64,000 bases of DNA from Komagataeibacter xylinus (lineage in GTDB: Bacteria; Pseudomonadota; Alphaproteobacteria; Acetobacterales; Acetobacteraceae): contig NZ_JARWSK010000004.1 in assembly GCF_031081985.1 (NCBI RefSeq), positions 372,001 through 436,000 of the forward strand. Direction: 5' to 3'. Made by a program: the position numbers and the translations under genes. Positions within the stretch are counted from its first letter, which is position 1; each line of letters starts with the position of its first letter. Under the pieces are notes generated by a model. The model did not search any database, was not told the origin of the DNA, and was given only the letters and a program-made list of their open reading frames with translations. Positions 30,023-40,441 of the stretch are shown here, piece after piece.

Positions 30023-31272
30023 TGGACCAGAGCGTCATCACGCCCACGGATGCCGCAGGCAGCCTGCGTCATGTCCGCGCCGACTTCCCCATCCTGAGCC
30101 AGAAGGTGCATGGCAAGGATCTGGTGTTCCTTGACAGCGCCGCCTCGGCCCAGAAGCCCCGGCAGGTGATCGACTGCATGGCCGACACCATGCGCACCCA
30201 GTACGCCAACATCCATCGTGGCCTGTACTGGATGAGCGAGCGGACCACCGAGGCGTATGAGGCCGTGCGCGACCAGGTGGCACGCTTTCTGGGAGCCGCT
30301 GCGCGGGAAGAAATCGTCTTCACCCGCAACAGCACCGAGGCCATCAACCTCGTGGCCCATTCCTATGGCGGGCTGCTGAAGCCGGGGCAGGTGGTACTGG
30401 TGTCCGAGATGGAACACCACGCCAATCTCGTGCCATGGCAGATGCTGCGCGACCGCATGGGCATTGAACTGCGCATCATCCCCATCACCGATGACGGGGC
30501 GCTGGACATGGAAGCGCTGGAGCGCAACCTGGCCGATGGCCGGGTGGCGCTGGTGGCGATCACCCATATGTCGAACGTGCTGGGCACCATTACCGATGCC
30601 CGCGCCATTATCGACATGGCGCATGCGGCGGGGGCGAAGGTGCTGCTTGATGGCAGCCAGCTTGCCGTGCACCGCCGGGTAAACGTGCAGGAACTCGGTG
30701 CCGATTTCTATGTCGTGACCGGGCACAAGCTGTATGGCCCCACCGGCATTGGCGTGCTGTGGGCGCGGCGTGAGCTGCTGGAGGCAATGCCGCCTTTCCT
30801 TGGTGGGGGCGACATGATCTCCACCGTGTCGTTCGAGCGCTCGACCTGGGCGAATGTGCCGCATAAATTCGAGGCGGGCACGCCTGCCATCATCGAGACC
30901 ATTGGATTGGGCGCGGCCCTTGCCTATATCGAGTCCATCGGGTTTGACGCGATTGGCGCCCATGAAGATGCGCTGACGGCCTATGCCCTGAAGGCGCTGG
31001 GCAATGTCAACGGGCTGAAGGTGATTGGCATGGCGCCGCAGCGCGGCGGGGTGATCTCTTTCACCATGAAGGATGTCCATCCGCATGATATCGCCACCCT
31101 GCTTGACCGTAACGGCATTGCCGTGCGGGCGGGCCATCACTGCGCCGAGCCGCTCATGCGCAGGCTGGGTGTGACGGCCACGGCGCGGGCGAGCTTCGGC
31201 ATCTACACCACGCCGGAGGAAATCGACTTTCTGGCCGCAACGCTGGAACAGATTCGTGGCTTTTTTGTCTGA
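30022..31272 (+). CDS. sufS: Cysteine desulfurase SufS
   Basis: SufS is a PLP enzyme that takes sulfur from cysteine as an enzyme persulfide for cluster assembly. In 416 residues the PLP Lys is 236 in TGHKLYGPTG and the persulfide Cys is 374 in AGHHCAEPLM, with the short group-II active-site loop. The ATG at 30022 shares bases with the sufD TGA; a GTG at 30001 is in frame but inside sufD. SufU, its likely sulfur acceptor, is the next gene. Confidence 0.97.
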   Translation: MDQSVITPTDAAGSLRHVRADFPILSQKVHGKDLVFLDSAASAQKPRQVIDCMADTMRTQYANIHRGLYWMSERTTEAYEAVRDQVARFLGAAAREEIVFTRNSTEAINLVAHSYGGLLKPGQVVLVSEMEHHANLVPWQMLRDRMGIELRIIPITDDGALDMEALERNLADGRVALVAITHMSNVLGTITDARAIIDMAHAAGAKVLLDGSQLAVHRRVNVQELGADFYVVTGHKLYGPTGIGVLWARRELLEAMPPFLGGGDMISTVSFERSTWANVPHKFEAGTPAIIETIGLGAALAYIESIGFDAIGAHEDALTAYALKALGNVNGLKVIGMAPQRGGVISFTMKDVHPHDIATLLDRNGIAVRAGHHCAEPLMRRLGVTATARASFGIYTTPEEIDFLAATLEQIRGFFV

Positions 31273-31278
31273 TGGCAG

Positions 31279-31710
31279 ATGATGGCGCAGGATGATCTGT
31301 ACCGCACCGTGGTGCTGGAGCGGGCCAAGGCACCGCAGTATGCCGGGCCACTCCCTGCGGCCACGCTGAACGGGCAGGGGGCCAACCCGCTGTGTGGCGA
31401 CCGGGTGCAGTTGCATGCGGTGCTGGACGGGCAGGGGCGGATCGAGGCGATCCGGCATGAAACGCGGGGCTGCGCCATCTGCGCTGCCTCCGCCGACCTC
31501 ATGGCCGGGCGGGTAACGGGCCAGGACCGCGCGCATGTGGGTAGGCTGCACGCGGAACTGGTCGAGGCGGTTGAAACCGGCACGGCACCAGCGGATCTGG
31601 GTGAGCTTGCGGCCTTTGCGCCCCTGCACCAGCACCGTTCGCGCAGGCGCTGCGCCCTGCTGCCATGGTCGGCACTGATTGATATGCTCAATGATGATAA
31701 AAACGGGTGA
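31279..31710 (+). CDS. sufU: SufU-type sulfur acceptor / scaffold
   Basis: A 143-residue SufU protein, which in Gram-positive bacteria is a zinc protein that receives sulfur from SufS. The expected ligands are all visible: Cys and Asp in NPLCGDRV, Cys in RGCAIC, and Cys in RRRCALLPW. There is no sufE in the operon, so SufU probably fills that role. The start is just 6 bp after sufS; MM allows two adjacent start codons. Confidence 0.92.
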   Translation: MMAQDDLYRTVVLERAKAPQYAGPLPAATLNGQGANPLCGDRVQLHAVLDGQGRIEAIRHETRGCAICAASADLMAGRVTGQDRAHVGRLHAELVEAVETGTAPADLGELAAFAPLHQHRSRRRCALLPWSALIDMLNDDKNG

Positions 31711-31717
31711 AAGTCTC

Positions 31718-32179
31718 ATGGACGAGAAAAATCAGGTAGAGCCTGCCATGGGCATGGCGGAAGAGACCGGACATTTTTCCCTTGAGGCCAGCGATGCGCC
31801 TGCCACGAAAGCGGCCCCCGTATCGGCCTGGACCCCGGATGGCGAGCAGCCCGCTGCCTCCCCCGGCAAGGGAGCCATGCCCGATGAGGACTCGGTGATC
31901 GAGGCGATCGCCACGGTGTATGACCCCGAAATTCCAGTCAATATTTACGAACTTGGCCTGATTTACGCCATCGATCTGCATGAGGATGGATCGGTCAAGG
32001 TCGAGATGACGCTAACGGCTCCCAACTGCCCCAGCGCGCAGGAACTGCCCGTGCAGGTGAAGGAAGCCGTGGAAAAGATCGAGACGGTAACCTCCGCCAC
32101 GGTCGAGATCGTGTGGGAGCCGCCATGGGACATGTCGCGCATGAGCGAAGACGCCCGCCTTGCCCTGAACATGTTCTGA
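31718..32179 (+). CDS. sufT: SufT/DUF59 (MIP18-like) Fe-S assembly protein
   Basis: A 153-residue protein with a DUF59 domain in its last 100 residues: DPEIPVNIYELGLIYAI and LTAPNCPSAQELP, with the conserved Cys. DUF59/SufT proteins help cluster maturation and carriage. The first 50 residues are Ala/Pro/Glu-rich and probably disordered, which makes it longer than a minimal SufT. It follows sufU by 7 bp. An in-frame start at 31679 lies inside sufU and is less likely. Confidence 0.9.
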   Translation: MDEKNQVEPAMGMAEETGHFSLEASDAPATKAAPVSAWTPDGEQPAASPGKGAMPDEDSVIEAIATVYDPEIPVNIYELGLIYAIDLHEDGSVKVEMTLTAPNCPSAQELPVQVKEAVEKIETVTSATVEIVWEPPWDMSRMSEDARLALNMF

Positions 32180-32199
32180 ACCCTCAAGGGGACTGTGCC

Positions 32200-32580
32200 A
32201 TGACCGAACACCAGACTGCCACGCCCGCAAAAGCCCCCGCCCGCCGCGCCCTGCCACCGCTCATGACGCTGACGGACCGGGCCGCCGCACGGCTGGAAAA
32301 ACTCTACCAGACCAGGAACGCGGGCCATCTGCTGCGCATCGCGGTTTCAACCAAGGGCTGTTCGGGCCACGCCTATGACATGAGCTTTGTGGAAAAGGCT
32401 GGCCCCGGTGATGAAGTGGTGGTGGACAAGGGCGTGACCCTGCTGGTGGACCGCAAGGCCACGCTGTTCCTGATCGGCTCGGTGATGGATTACGAGGTCA
32501 AGCAGCTTGAATCCGGCTTTACCTTCACCAACCCCAATGAAAAGGGCCGCTGCGGCTGCGGGGAAAGCTTCCACGTCTAA
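32200..32580 (+). CDS. sufA: A-type Fe-S carrier (SufA/IscA)
   Basis: A 126-residue A-type carrier that passes clusters from the scaffold to target proteins. The three conserved Cys are present: STKGCSGHAY and the C-terminal RCGCGESF. The fold-typical segment VTLLVDRKATLFLIGSVMDYE lies between them. The first 25 residues are an Ala/Pro-rich extension. It is the last suf gene and ends just before an intergenic repeat. Confidence 0.94.
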   Translation: MTEHQTATPAKAPARRALPPLMTLTDRAAARLEKLYQTRNAGHLLRIAVSTKGCSGHAYDMSFVEKAGPGDEVVVDKGVTLLVDRKATLFLIGSVMDYEVKQLESGFTFTNPNEKGRCGCGESFHV

Positions 32581-32597
32581 GGTATGAAGATACGAGA

Positions 32598-32684
32598 CAG
32601 ACGTTTCTGGGTGCCGCCTTTTTTCAAAAAGGCGGCATTTTTTTTAAGCTTTTTGAAAAAAGCTTCACCAAAAACTTTTGTCTG
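32598..32684 (+). repeat. Nested-hairpin intergenic repeat, copy 2
   Basis: The same element as at 1441, with outer arms CAGAC/GTCTG at its very ends, a clean 11-bp GCCGCCTTTTT hairpin, and the AAGCTTTTT hairpin. It lies between the convergent sufA and rlmD-like genes, ending 2 bases before the rlmD-like stop codon, so it may end both transcripts. Confidence 0.85.
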
Positions 32685-32686
32685 TT

Positions 32687-33961
32687 CTAGCGCCGGTGAT
32701 TTTTGCCCGTGCCCGGCAGCTTGAGTACGCACACGGCCTCGACCTCGGTTGACCACAGGAACTGGTCGATCACCGTCAGATGCTCCAGCCGGTAGCCCAA
32801 CTGCTGCAGCGGGGCCAGGTCACGCTGCAGGGCCGCCGGGTTGCAACTGACATAAATGACATGGCGCGGCTTGCCCGCCACGATCTGTGCCATCTGCGCA
32901 CCTGCGCCCGCATGGGGCGGATCAAGCACCACGGCTGCGGCCTTGGCCAGTTCAGCCGCCATGATTGGCTGGCGGTTCAGGTCACGCAGCGCGGGCAGCA
33001 CGCGGGTGCCGCCACTGGCCTGCTTGAGGCAGGCGAGCGCCGCCCGGTCTCCCTCATAGGCCAGTACCTTGGCATGGGTGGCGAGCGCGAAGGACAGCGT
33101 GCCACACCCTGCATAAAGCTCGATGATGCCAGCCTTCAGCCCCTTGGTGGGGAGTGCCGCCAGCACGGCTTGCCTGATGGCATCCTCGCCAGCGCGGGCA
33201 GGCTGGAGGAAGGCACCGGGCGGCGGTGTTACGCGCACGCCATCAAAATGATGAAAGACCGGCCCGTTCAGCGCCAGTGTTTCAGGTGGCGTGCCGCCCA
33301 GCGAGATGCGCGGTATGCCATGCGCCTTGCTGAACTGGGCCAGAATGCGCCGGTCATTGGCATCCGGCCTGCCATCCATCGTAATCAGCAGGTCCGGCCC
33401 GCTATCGAGCAGGTTGATCTGCAGGTCGCCACCCGCATGCACGCCAGGCAGCGAATGCAGCATCTCGCGCAGCGGGGCGAGCAGGGCGAACAGGGTGGGG
33501 TCAAGCAGGGTGCAGGCGGTCATGTCCACCACATCACCCCGACGGCGATGCAGTCCGAGCACGATGTGCCTGCCTTCACGGCGGAAGGCCAGGTCGACGC
33601 GCCGCCGCCCCTGCGGGGCAACCTGCACGGTGGCAGGCGTGGGGATGGTATCAAAGCCCGCGCGGTGCAGTGCTTCAACTACGCGCTCGGCTTTCCATGC
33701 CAGCAGGGCAGGCAATGCCATCTGTTGCACGCGGCAGCCACCGCACTGGCCAAACAGGGCGCAGGGTGGCGTGACCCGGTCAGGGCCTGGTGTGATGATG
33801 CGCTCAAGGGCTGCGTGGGTGCCGTGGATGGCGCCGAGCACCACGTCATCCCCCGGAACGGCGCCGGGTACGAATATCCGGCCTGCCGGGGTCTCGGCTA
33901 TACCATCCCCGTCATTGCCAAGCGCCACCACCCGGGTGGCGCCGGCCATGTCCTGTTCCAT
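32687..33961 (-). CDS. rlmD: 23S rRNA (uracil-5)-methyltransferase, RlmD/TrmA family
   Basis: A SAM-dependent RNA m5U methyltransferase of 424 residues. An N-terminal TRAM-like domain comes first, then an iron-sulfur site with Cys 67, 73, 76 (CALFGQCGGC) and a fourth Cys near 150. The SAM motif is IELYAGCGTLSFALA, and the catalytic Cys is in VSCNPAALQRDL. RlmD acts on U1939 of 23S rRNA in E. coli; family members are hard to tell apart, so the site is likely but not certain. Its cluster need fits the neighbouring suf operon. Confidence 0.88.
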   Translation of the reverse strand: MEQDMAGATRVVALGNDGDGIAETPAGRIFVPGAVPGDDVVLGAIHGTHAALERIITPGPDRVTPPCALFGQCGGCRVQQMALPALLAWKAERVVEALHRAGFDTIPTPATVQVAPQGRRRVDLAFRREGRHIVLGLHRRRGDVVDMTACTLLDPTLFALLAPLREMLHSLPGVHAGGDLQINLLDSGPDLLITMDGRPDANDRRILAQFSKAHGIPRISLGGTPPETLALNGPVFHHFDGVRVTPPPGAFLQPARAGEDAIRQAVLAALPTKGLKAGIIELYAGCGTLSFALATHAKVLAYEGDRAALACLKQASGGTRVLPALRDLNRQPIMAAELAKAAAVVLDPPHAGAGAQMAQIVAGKPRHVIYVSCNPAALQRDLAPLQQLGYRLEHLTVIDQFLWSTEVEAVCVLKLPGTGKNHRR

Positions 33962-33972
33962 GCTGGCCCTGT

Positions 33973-35538
<1,566 letters not shown>

Positions 35539-35752
35539 ATTACTCTCGAACGTATCAGCAGATGAATATGGCCCCGTCCGATTGCCACCGTGTCGCGCTG
35601 TATCAGGCTGCCGTCCCTGATGTACCTGCAGCAATGCAGGGAAGGGGAGTGTGACACGCGACGGGGAGAAACCCCTCAAAGTGCCACATTCCCTGTGCCT
35701 ATCGAGATTTGCAATGGAAATCAAGGGGGCGTGAGGTCGCGCCCCATATTTG

Positions 35753-36205
35753 TCAGAAAGGATGGGCCAGGCAGGCGGTGATGATGGTCAGGATGCCGAT
35801 GCCGGTGTTGAGCAGAACCAGCGAGCGGATCGAGTCGAACTGCCCCGGCTGCGGGCGCAGGGCGCGGCGGGCCTTCTGGTAGGGGCCGAAATAGATGCGC
35901 GCGAAGATGCCCGCCATGATCAGCCCAAGCAGTTGCATGAGGTTGATCTGCCACGGCAGTGAGGCGAACCCGCCCTCGTGCCAGATCATGAGCCAGCCAC
36001 TCACCAGCACCATGGGCATGGTGTGCCACACGATGCGGAAGAAGCGGTTCAGCGTCTGCAGGTGCACCGAGGCGCGCTGCGTTGCATCGAGCAGGTTCAG
36101 GCTGGGCTTGAGCACGAAGGCCGCATACATCATGCCGCCAACCCAGGCCGCCATGCCTGTAATGTGGAGTGCGAGCACAAGGCTCCAGACAATGGAAAGG
36201 GACAT
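35753..36205 (-). CDS. CopD-like four-helix membrane protein
   Basis: A 150-residue membrane protein with four predicted helices: LSIVWSLVLALHITGMAAWVGGMMY, IVWHTMPMVLVSGWLMIW, LMQLLGLIMAGIFARIYF and SLVLLNTGIGILTIITACL. It resembles the CopD/copper-resistance family and HemJ-like proteins in its early His-x-x-x-x-x-W-x-G-G pattern. The start at 36205 has GGAGG close upstream; an in-frame start at 36253 adds a non-hydrophobic extension. Function is not established. Confidence 0.75.
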   Translation of the reverse strand: MSLSIVWSLVLALHITGMAAWVGGMMYAAFVLKPSLNLLDATQRASVHLQTLNRFFRIVWHTMPMVLVSGWLMIWHEGGFASLPWQINLMQLLGLIMAGIFARIYFGPYQKARRALRPQPGQFDSIRSLVLLNTGIGILTIITACLAHPF

Positions 36206-36341
36206 GAAGCCTCCTTGCAGGGGTAAGGAATAAGGAAAACGCTCACCTGCCATAAAGCAGGATACGGGATGCTTGTTTCCTCATTCCTGTATCATGTGCA
36301 AGGCCAGTGCGGCAGCCAATTGCCGGGAAAGGGAAAAGAAC

Positions 36342-37805
36342 ATGCCCGCGAACGAACAGATGCAACCCCCCGAAGCCACGCGCCTCGTGCTGCCCACGCC
36401 AGCGCAGATGGGCCGGATCGACGCCGCCGCCGCCCGTAGCGTGCCGGTGTCAACATTGATGGAAAACGCGGGCCGCGCGGTGGCGCGCGCCATACGCCAG
36501 CACATGCGCCCGTGCCGGGTGCTGGTGCTGTGCGGGCCGGGCAATAATGGCGGCGATGGGTACGTGGCTGCCCGCAGGCTGGCCGAGCAGGGCTGGCCGG
36601 TTTCGGTGGCGCGCCTCGCCACCCCGCGCCCCGGCGGGGATGAGGCGGCCGCCGCTGCCCTGTGGCGCGGGCCAATGGTGCCGTTTACGCCTGAAAGCGC
36701 TGCCGCCTTCGACCTGGTGGTCGATGCGGTGTTCGGCGCGGGGCTGAGCCGCGATGTGGCAGCCGACGTGGTGGCCGTGCTCGGGGCTGCGCGGCGCATC
36801 GTGGCCATCGATATGCCCAGCGGTGTGGATGGCGCGACGGGTGCGGTGCGTGGTGGCGCGGCGCAGGCGGAGATGACCGTGACCTTCTGCCGCCTCAAGC
36901 CCGGCCACCTGCTGCTGCCCGGCCGCACGCTGTGCGGGCGCATGGTGCTGGCCGATATCGGCATTCCCGAATCCGCGATTGGCGATGTTGCGATTCGCAC
37001 CTGGCGCAATGAGCCCGGCCTGTGGCGCACGCCGCCATGTACGGTGAACTCCTATAAATACAGCCGGGGCGTTGTCAGCATATGCGGCGGGCGCGAGATG
37101 CCGGGCGCGGCCCGTCTTTTCGCCGCGGGCGCGCGGGCGGCGGGGGCGGGGCTGGTGCGGCTGGCCGTGGGTGACAGCGCGGAGGTTTACCGCATGACCG
37201 CGCCCGCGGGCCTGATCGTGGATTCCGACCCGCTGGAAACTCTGCTGGAAGACAGGCGCCGCCATGTGTGGGTGTGCGGCCCCGGCCTTTCGGTAGCGGA
37301 AGTGGCGGCGGTCTTTCCAGTCCTGGTGGGTGCAGGGCGTGCGGTGATTGCCGATGCCGGGGCCTTCAGCATGGCGGCAGGCCACCCGGAGCGGCTGAAG
37401 GGGGCAGCCATCATCACGCCGCATATCGGCGAGTTCTCGCGCGTGTTCGGCAAGCCGGGTGCCGACCGGGTGGAGGCTGCACGCAAGGCCGCCTGCGAGA
37501 CGGGTGCCGTGACGGTGCTCAAGGGGCCGGATACCATCATCGCATCGCCTGATGGCCGGGTGGCGATCAACGAACATGCCACCCCCATGCTGGGCACGGC
37601 GGGTTCGGGCGATACGCTGACCGGCATCATCGCCGCCATGCTCGCCGCCGGCATGCCCGCATGGGCGGCGGCATGCGCCGGGGTCTGGCTGCATGGCGAT
37701 GCGGCGCTGCACGCGGGGCAATGGCCGCTGGCCGAGGATTTCGACCGCCATATCGGCACGGCCCGCCACCGCGCGGAGGGGCTGGCGAAAAAAGTTTTCG
37801 GCTGA
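36342..37805 (+). CDS. nnr: Bifunctional NAD(P)H-hydrate epimerase / ADP-dependent dehydratase
   Basis: A repair enzyme that restores damaged, hydrated NADH and NADPH. The N-terminal epimerase (YjeF_N) has GPGNNGGDGYVAARRL, and the C-terminal kinase-like dehydratase has the GTAGSGDTLTGIIAAML motif and NEHATPMLG. The whole is 487 residues, normal for the fused form. The start at 36342 is after GGGAAAGGG; an earlier in-frame ATG at 36273 adds an unlikely N-terminus. It fits a cell with heavy NAD(P)H turnover. Confidence 0.94.
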   Translation: MPANEQMQPPEATRLVLPTPAQMGRIDAAAARSVPVSTLMENAGRAVARAIRQHMRPCRVLVLCGPGNNGGDGYVAARRLAEQGWPVSVARLATPRPGGDEAAAAALWRGPMVPFTPESAAAFDLVVDAVFGAGLSRDVAADVVAVLGAARRIVAIDMPSGVDGATGAVRGGAAQAEMTVTFCRLKPGHLLLPGRTLCGRMVLADIGIPESAIGDVAIRTWRNEPGLWRTPPCTVNSYKYSRGVVSICGGREMPGAARLFAAGARAAGAGLVRLAVGDSAEVYRMTAPAGLIVDSDPLETLLEDRRRHVWVCGPGLSVAEVAAVFPVLVGAGRAVIADAGAFSMAAGHPERLKGAAIITPHIGEFSRVFGKPGADRVEAARKAACETGAVTVLKGPDTIIASPDGRVAINEHATPMLGTAGSGDTLTGIIAAMLAAGMPAWAAACAGVWLHGDAALHAGQWPLAEDFDRHIGTARHRAEGLAKKVFG

Positions 37806-37886
37806 AAAGCCCAATCCTTTTCCCTTCGCATCTTGCCCCATGGCCTGTGGTGCGCTAAAGCCGTGCGCTTACAGGCTGGGCACTGT

Positions 37887-37971
<85 letters not shown>

Positions 37972-38068
37972 ATGATCCCGGCAAGTCGCGTTATGCGAGC
38001 AGACGTGGTGGCCCCAACCGGCTTCTTGCGTTCTTTGACACGTTCTGACCGAGAGGATGGCCTGGCAG

Positions 38069-39406
38069 ATGCAGGTTACTGAAACGCTTTCCGATGGCCT
38101 GAAGCGCGGTTTCACCGTTACGGTGCCCGCAGCAGAAATCGAGAGCAAGCGCACCGCGCGCCTGAAAGAAGTTGGACAGTCCATGAAGCTGCCGGGTTTC
38201 CGCCCGGGCAAGGTGCCGATGAGCATCCTGCAGCAGCGCTTTGGCGAATCCGTGCAGGGTGAGGTGCTGGAGCAGGCGGTGAGCGAGGCAACGCGCACCC
38301 TGCTTGACGAGCGCGGCCTGCGTCCTGCCATGCAGCCGAAGGTTGACCTCGTTTCCGGCAGCGAGCCGGGCAGCAAGGAAGACCTGAAGTTCACGGTCGA
38401 GTTCGAGCTCCTGCCCGAGATCACCATTCCCGACCTGTCCACCCTGTCGCTCGTGCGCCTCAAGTCCGAGGTGAATGCCGAGACGGTGGACAAGGCGCTC
38501 AAGGAAATCGCGAGCCGCCAGCGCGAGTTCGAGAAGGTCGAGGAAGATCGCCCCGCCGCCGATGGCGACGTGGTGAGCGTGGACTTCGTGGGTAAGGTTG
38601 ACGGCACGGCCTTTGAAGGCGGCTCCGCTGACGATGTGAACGTCGAACTCGGCGGCGCTGGCTTCATCCCCGGTTTTGCCGAGCAGATCGTGGGCATGAA
38701 GGTCGGTGAAGAAAAAGTGATCACCGTCACGTTCCCCGCTGATTACGGCGCGGAGCACCTTGCGGGCAAGGAAGCCACCTTCGACATCAAGGTGAAGGAA
38801 CTCAAGCGCCCGGTCGAAGCCAAGATCGACGACGAGCTGGCCAAGAAGCTCGGCTTCGAGGGGCTTGAGCAGGTGCGCGAGCTGATCACGCAGCAGGTGA
38901 CGCAGGAATACGACCAGCTTTCCCGCCTGCGCCTCAAGCGCGAGCTGCTCGACAAGCTGGCTGAAAAGACCGACTTCCAGGCGCCTCCGGGCATGGTGGA
39001 TGCCGAGTTCAGTCAGATCTGGGCCCGCATCGAGGAAGACCGCAAGGCCGGCCGCCTCGATGAGGAAGACAAGGACAAGGACGAGGACACCCTGCGCGCC
39101 GACTATCGCAAGATTGCCGAGCGCCGCGTGAAGCTTGGCCTGCTGCTTGCCGAAATCGGTCGTGTGAACAACATCACCGTGACGCAGGAAGAAATCGTTC
39201 ACGCCGTCCGGGCCGAAGCCGCGCGCTATCCGGGCCAGGAACAGGCCGTGTTCGAATATTTCAGCAAAAACCCGCAGGCGGTCGATGGCCTGCGTGGCCC
39301 GATCTTCGAGAACAAGGTCATCGACTACATCGTCGAGCTGGCCAAGGTCGAGGATAAGGTCGTGACGCCGGAAGAACTGGCCGAAATGCCGGAAGCTGAC
39401 GTCTGA
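38069..39406 (+). CDS. tig: Trigger factor
   Basis: Trigger factor is the ribosome-bound chaperone and prolyl isomerase that meets nascent chains. The N-terminal ribosome-binding motif GFRPGKVP is at about residues 45-52 in this numbering. The FKBP-like domain has VDFVGKVDGTAFEGG and the C-terminal chaperone domain is helical and charged. The start MQVTETLSDGLKRGF is typical; an ATG at 38057 is in frame but immediately follows the GAGAGG ribosome site. It is first in the tig-clpP-clpX-lon series. Confidence 0.96.
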   Translation: MQVTETLSDGLKRGFTVTVPAAEIESKRTARLKEVGQSMKLPGFRPGKVPMSILQQRFGESVQGEVLEQAVSEATRTLLDERGLRPAMQPKVDLVSGSEPGSKEDLKFTVEFELLPEITIPDLSTLSLVRLKSEVNAETVDKALKEIASRQREFEKVEEDRPAADGDVVSVDFVGKVDGTAFEGGSADDVNVELGGAGFIPGFAEQIVGMKVGEEKVITVTFPADYGAEHLAGKEATFDIKVKELKRPVEAKIDDELAKKLGFEGLEQVRELITQQVTQEYDQLSRLRLKRELLDKLAEKTDFQAPPGMVDAEFSQIWARIEEDRKAGRLDEEDKDKDEDTLRADYRKIAERRVKLGLLLAEIGRVNNITVTQEEIVHAVRAEAARYPGQEQAVFEYFSKNPQAVDGLRGPIFENKVIDYIVELAKVEDKVVTPEELAEMPEADV

Positions 39407-39434
39407 TCCGCTCTGGCGGCATAGGTAACGCCTG

Positions 39435-39464
39435 CGGCGCGCGGAAGGGGACTTCCGCGCGCCG
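39435..39464 (+). terminator. GC-rich hairpin after tig
   Basis: A perfect 13-bp stem, CGGCGCGCGGAAG with its complement, around a GGGA loop, 28 bases after the tig stop codon. The downstream bases (TATGTGTTTG) are only partly T-rich, so it is a probable but weak terminator. Confidence 0.65.
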
Positions 39465-39665
39465 TATGTGTTTGTAGAACAGGGGAGCACGCGCGGATTG
39501 TGCGGCCCGTTTCTGGCAAAATGACAGGGATGGGGTGGTATCTGGCGTGTTTGTCTCTATTTTGTCATAAGTAACCGGGAAGGGTCCGGCTGCGCCTGCG
39601 CTGTCCGTGCCTCCTGCACCGGGCGCGTAACGTGGAACGGGCCCTTGCTTTTCAGGATCGGGAAT

Positions 39666-40307
39666 ATGGCTATGAGGGATCGGGATCCCGTAGAGATCTT
39701 CAATAACGCTCTGGTACCGATGGTGGTCGAACAGACCTCCCGTGGGGAACGGGCATTCGACATCTATTCCCGCCTTCTGCAGGAACGGATCATCTTTCTC
39801 ACCGGGCCGGTCTATGACCAGGTCTCGGCGCTGGTTTCCGCGCAGCTGCTTTATCTGGAAAGCGTGAACCCCAGCAAGGAAATCTCGTTCTACATCAACA
39901 GCCCCGGCGGCGTGGTGTCGGCGGGGCTCGCCATCTACGACACCATGCAGTACATCCGCTGCCCCGTCAGCACGGTGTGCATCGGGCAGGCGGCCTCGAT
40001 GGGGTCGCTGCTGCTGGCAGGTGGCGAGAAGGGGCGGCGATTCGCGCTGCCCAATTCACGCGTCATGGTGCACCAGCCTTCGGGCGGGGCACAGGGCCAG
40101 GCCAGCGATATCGAGATCCAGGCGCAGGAAATCCTGACCATCCGCCAGCGCCTGAACGAGATCTACAAGGAGCACACCGGCCGCACGCTCGAGGAGATCG
40201 AGCAGAAGCTGGAGCGCGACAGCTACATGTCCGCCGAAGAGGCGCAGGCATTCGGCATTGTGGATGAAGTGGTCCGTCGTAACGTTGCATCAAAACCTGC
40301 AGAGTAA
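39666..40307 (+). CDS. clpP: ATP-dependent Clp protease proteolytic subunit
   Basis: ClpP forms the 14-subunit chamber for ClpX-driven protein degradation. With the start at 39666, the catalytic triad falls at Ser 111 (GQAASMGS), His 136 (VMVHQPSG) and Asp 185 (LERDSYMS), the same numbers as in the E. coli precursor. Length is 213 residues. GGGA precedes the start; an in-frame start at 39645 exists. clpX follows after 134 bp. Confidence 0.97.
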   Translation: MAMRDRDPVEIFNNALVPMVVEQTSRGERAFDIYSRLLQERIIFLTGPVYDQVSALVSAQLLYLESVNPSKEISFYINSPGGVVSAGLAIYDTMQYIRCPVSTVCIGQAASMGSLLLAGGEKGRRFALPNSRVMVHQPSGGAQGQASDIEIQAQEILTIRQRLNEIYKEHTGRTLEEIEQKLERDSYMSAEEAQAFGIVDEVVRRNVASKPAE

Positions 40308-40441
40308 TCTGCATCAGGGGGCGCGTTCGCAGGCGCGCTCCCGGCCCCGGTGGGGAAGGGTTGCCTGCGGCGGTCCGGGCAGCGTCTATCGCCCGGTCGC
40401 AAGGTATGGAGAAGTTCCCCCGAGCGGGAATAGGAGCGGTT

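Noticed and set aside
35539-35724. N-terminal extension of the DEAD-box helicase from an upstream ATG
   Set aside because: The extra 62 residues look like translated leader, lack helicase-family similarity and lie upstream of a plausible ribosome site at the TTG.
40317-40342. Terminator between clpP and clpX
   Set aside because: A GC-rich 9-bp stem is present but no T-tract follows, so intrinsic termination is not supported.
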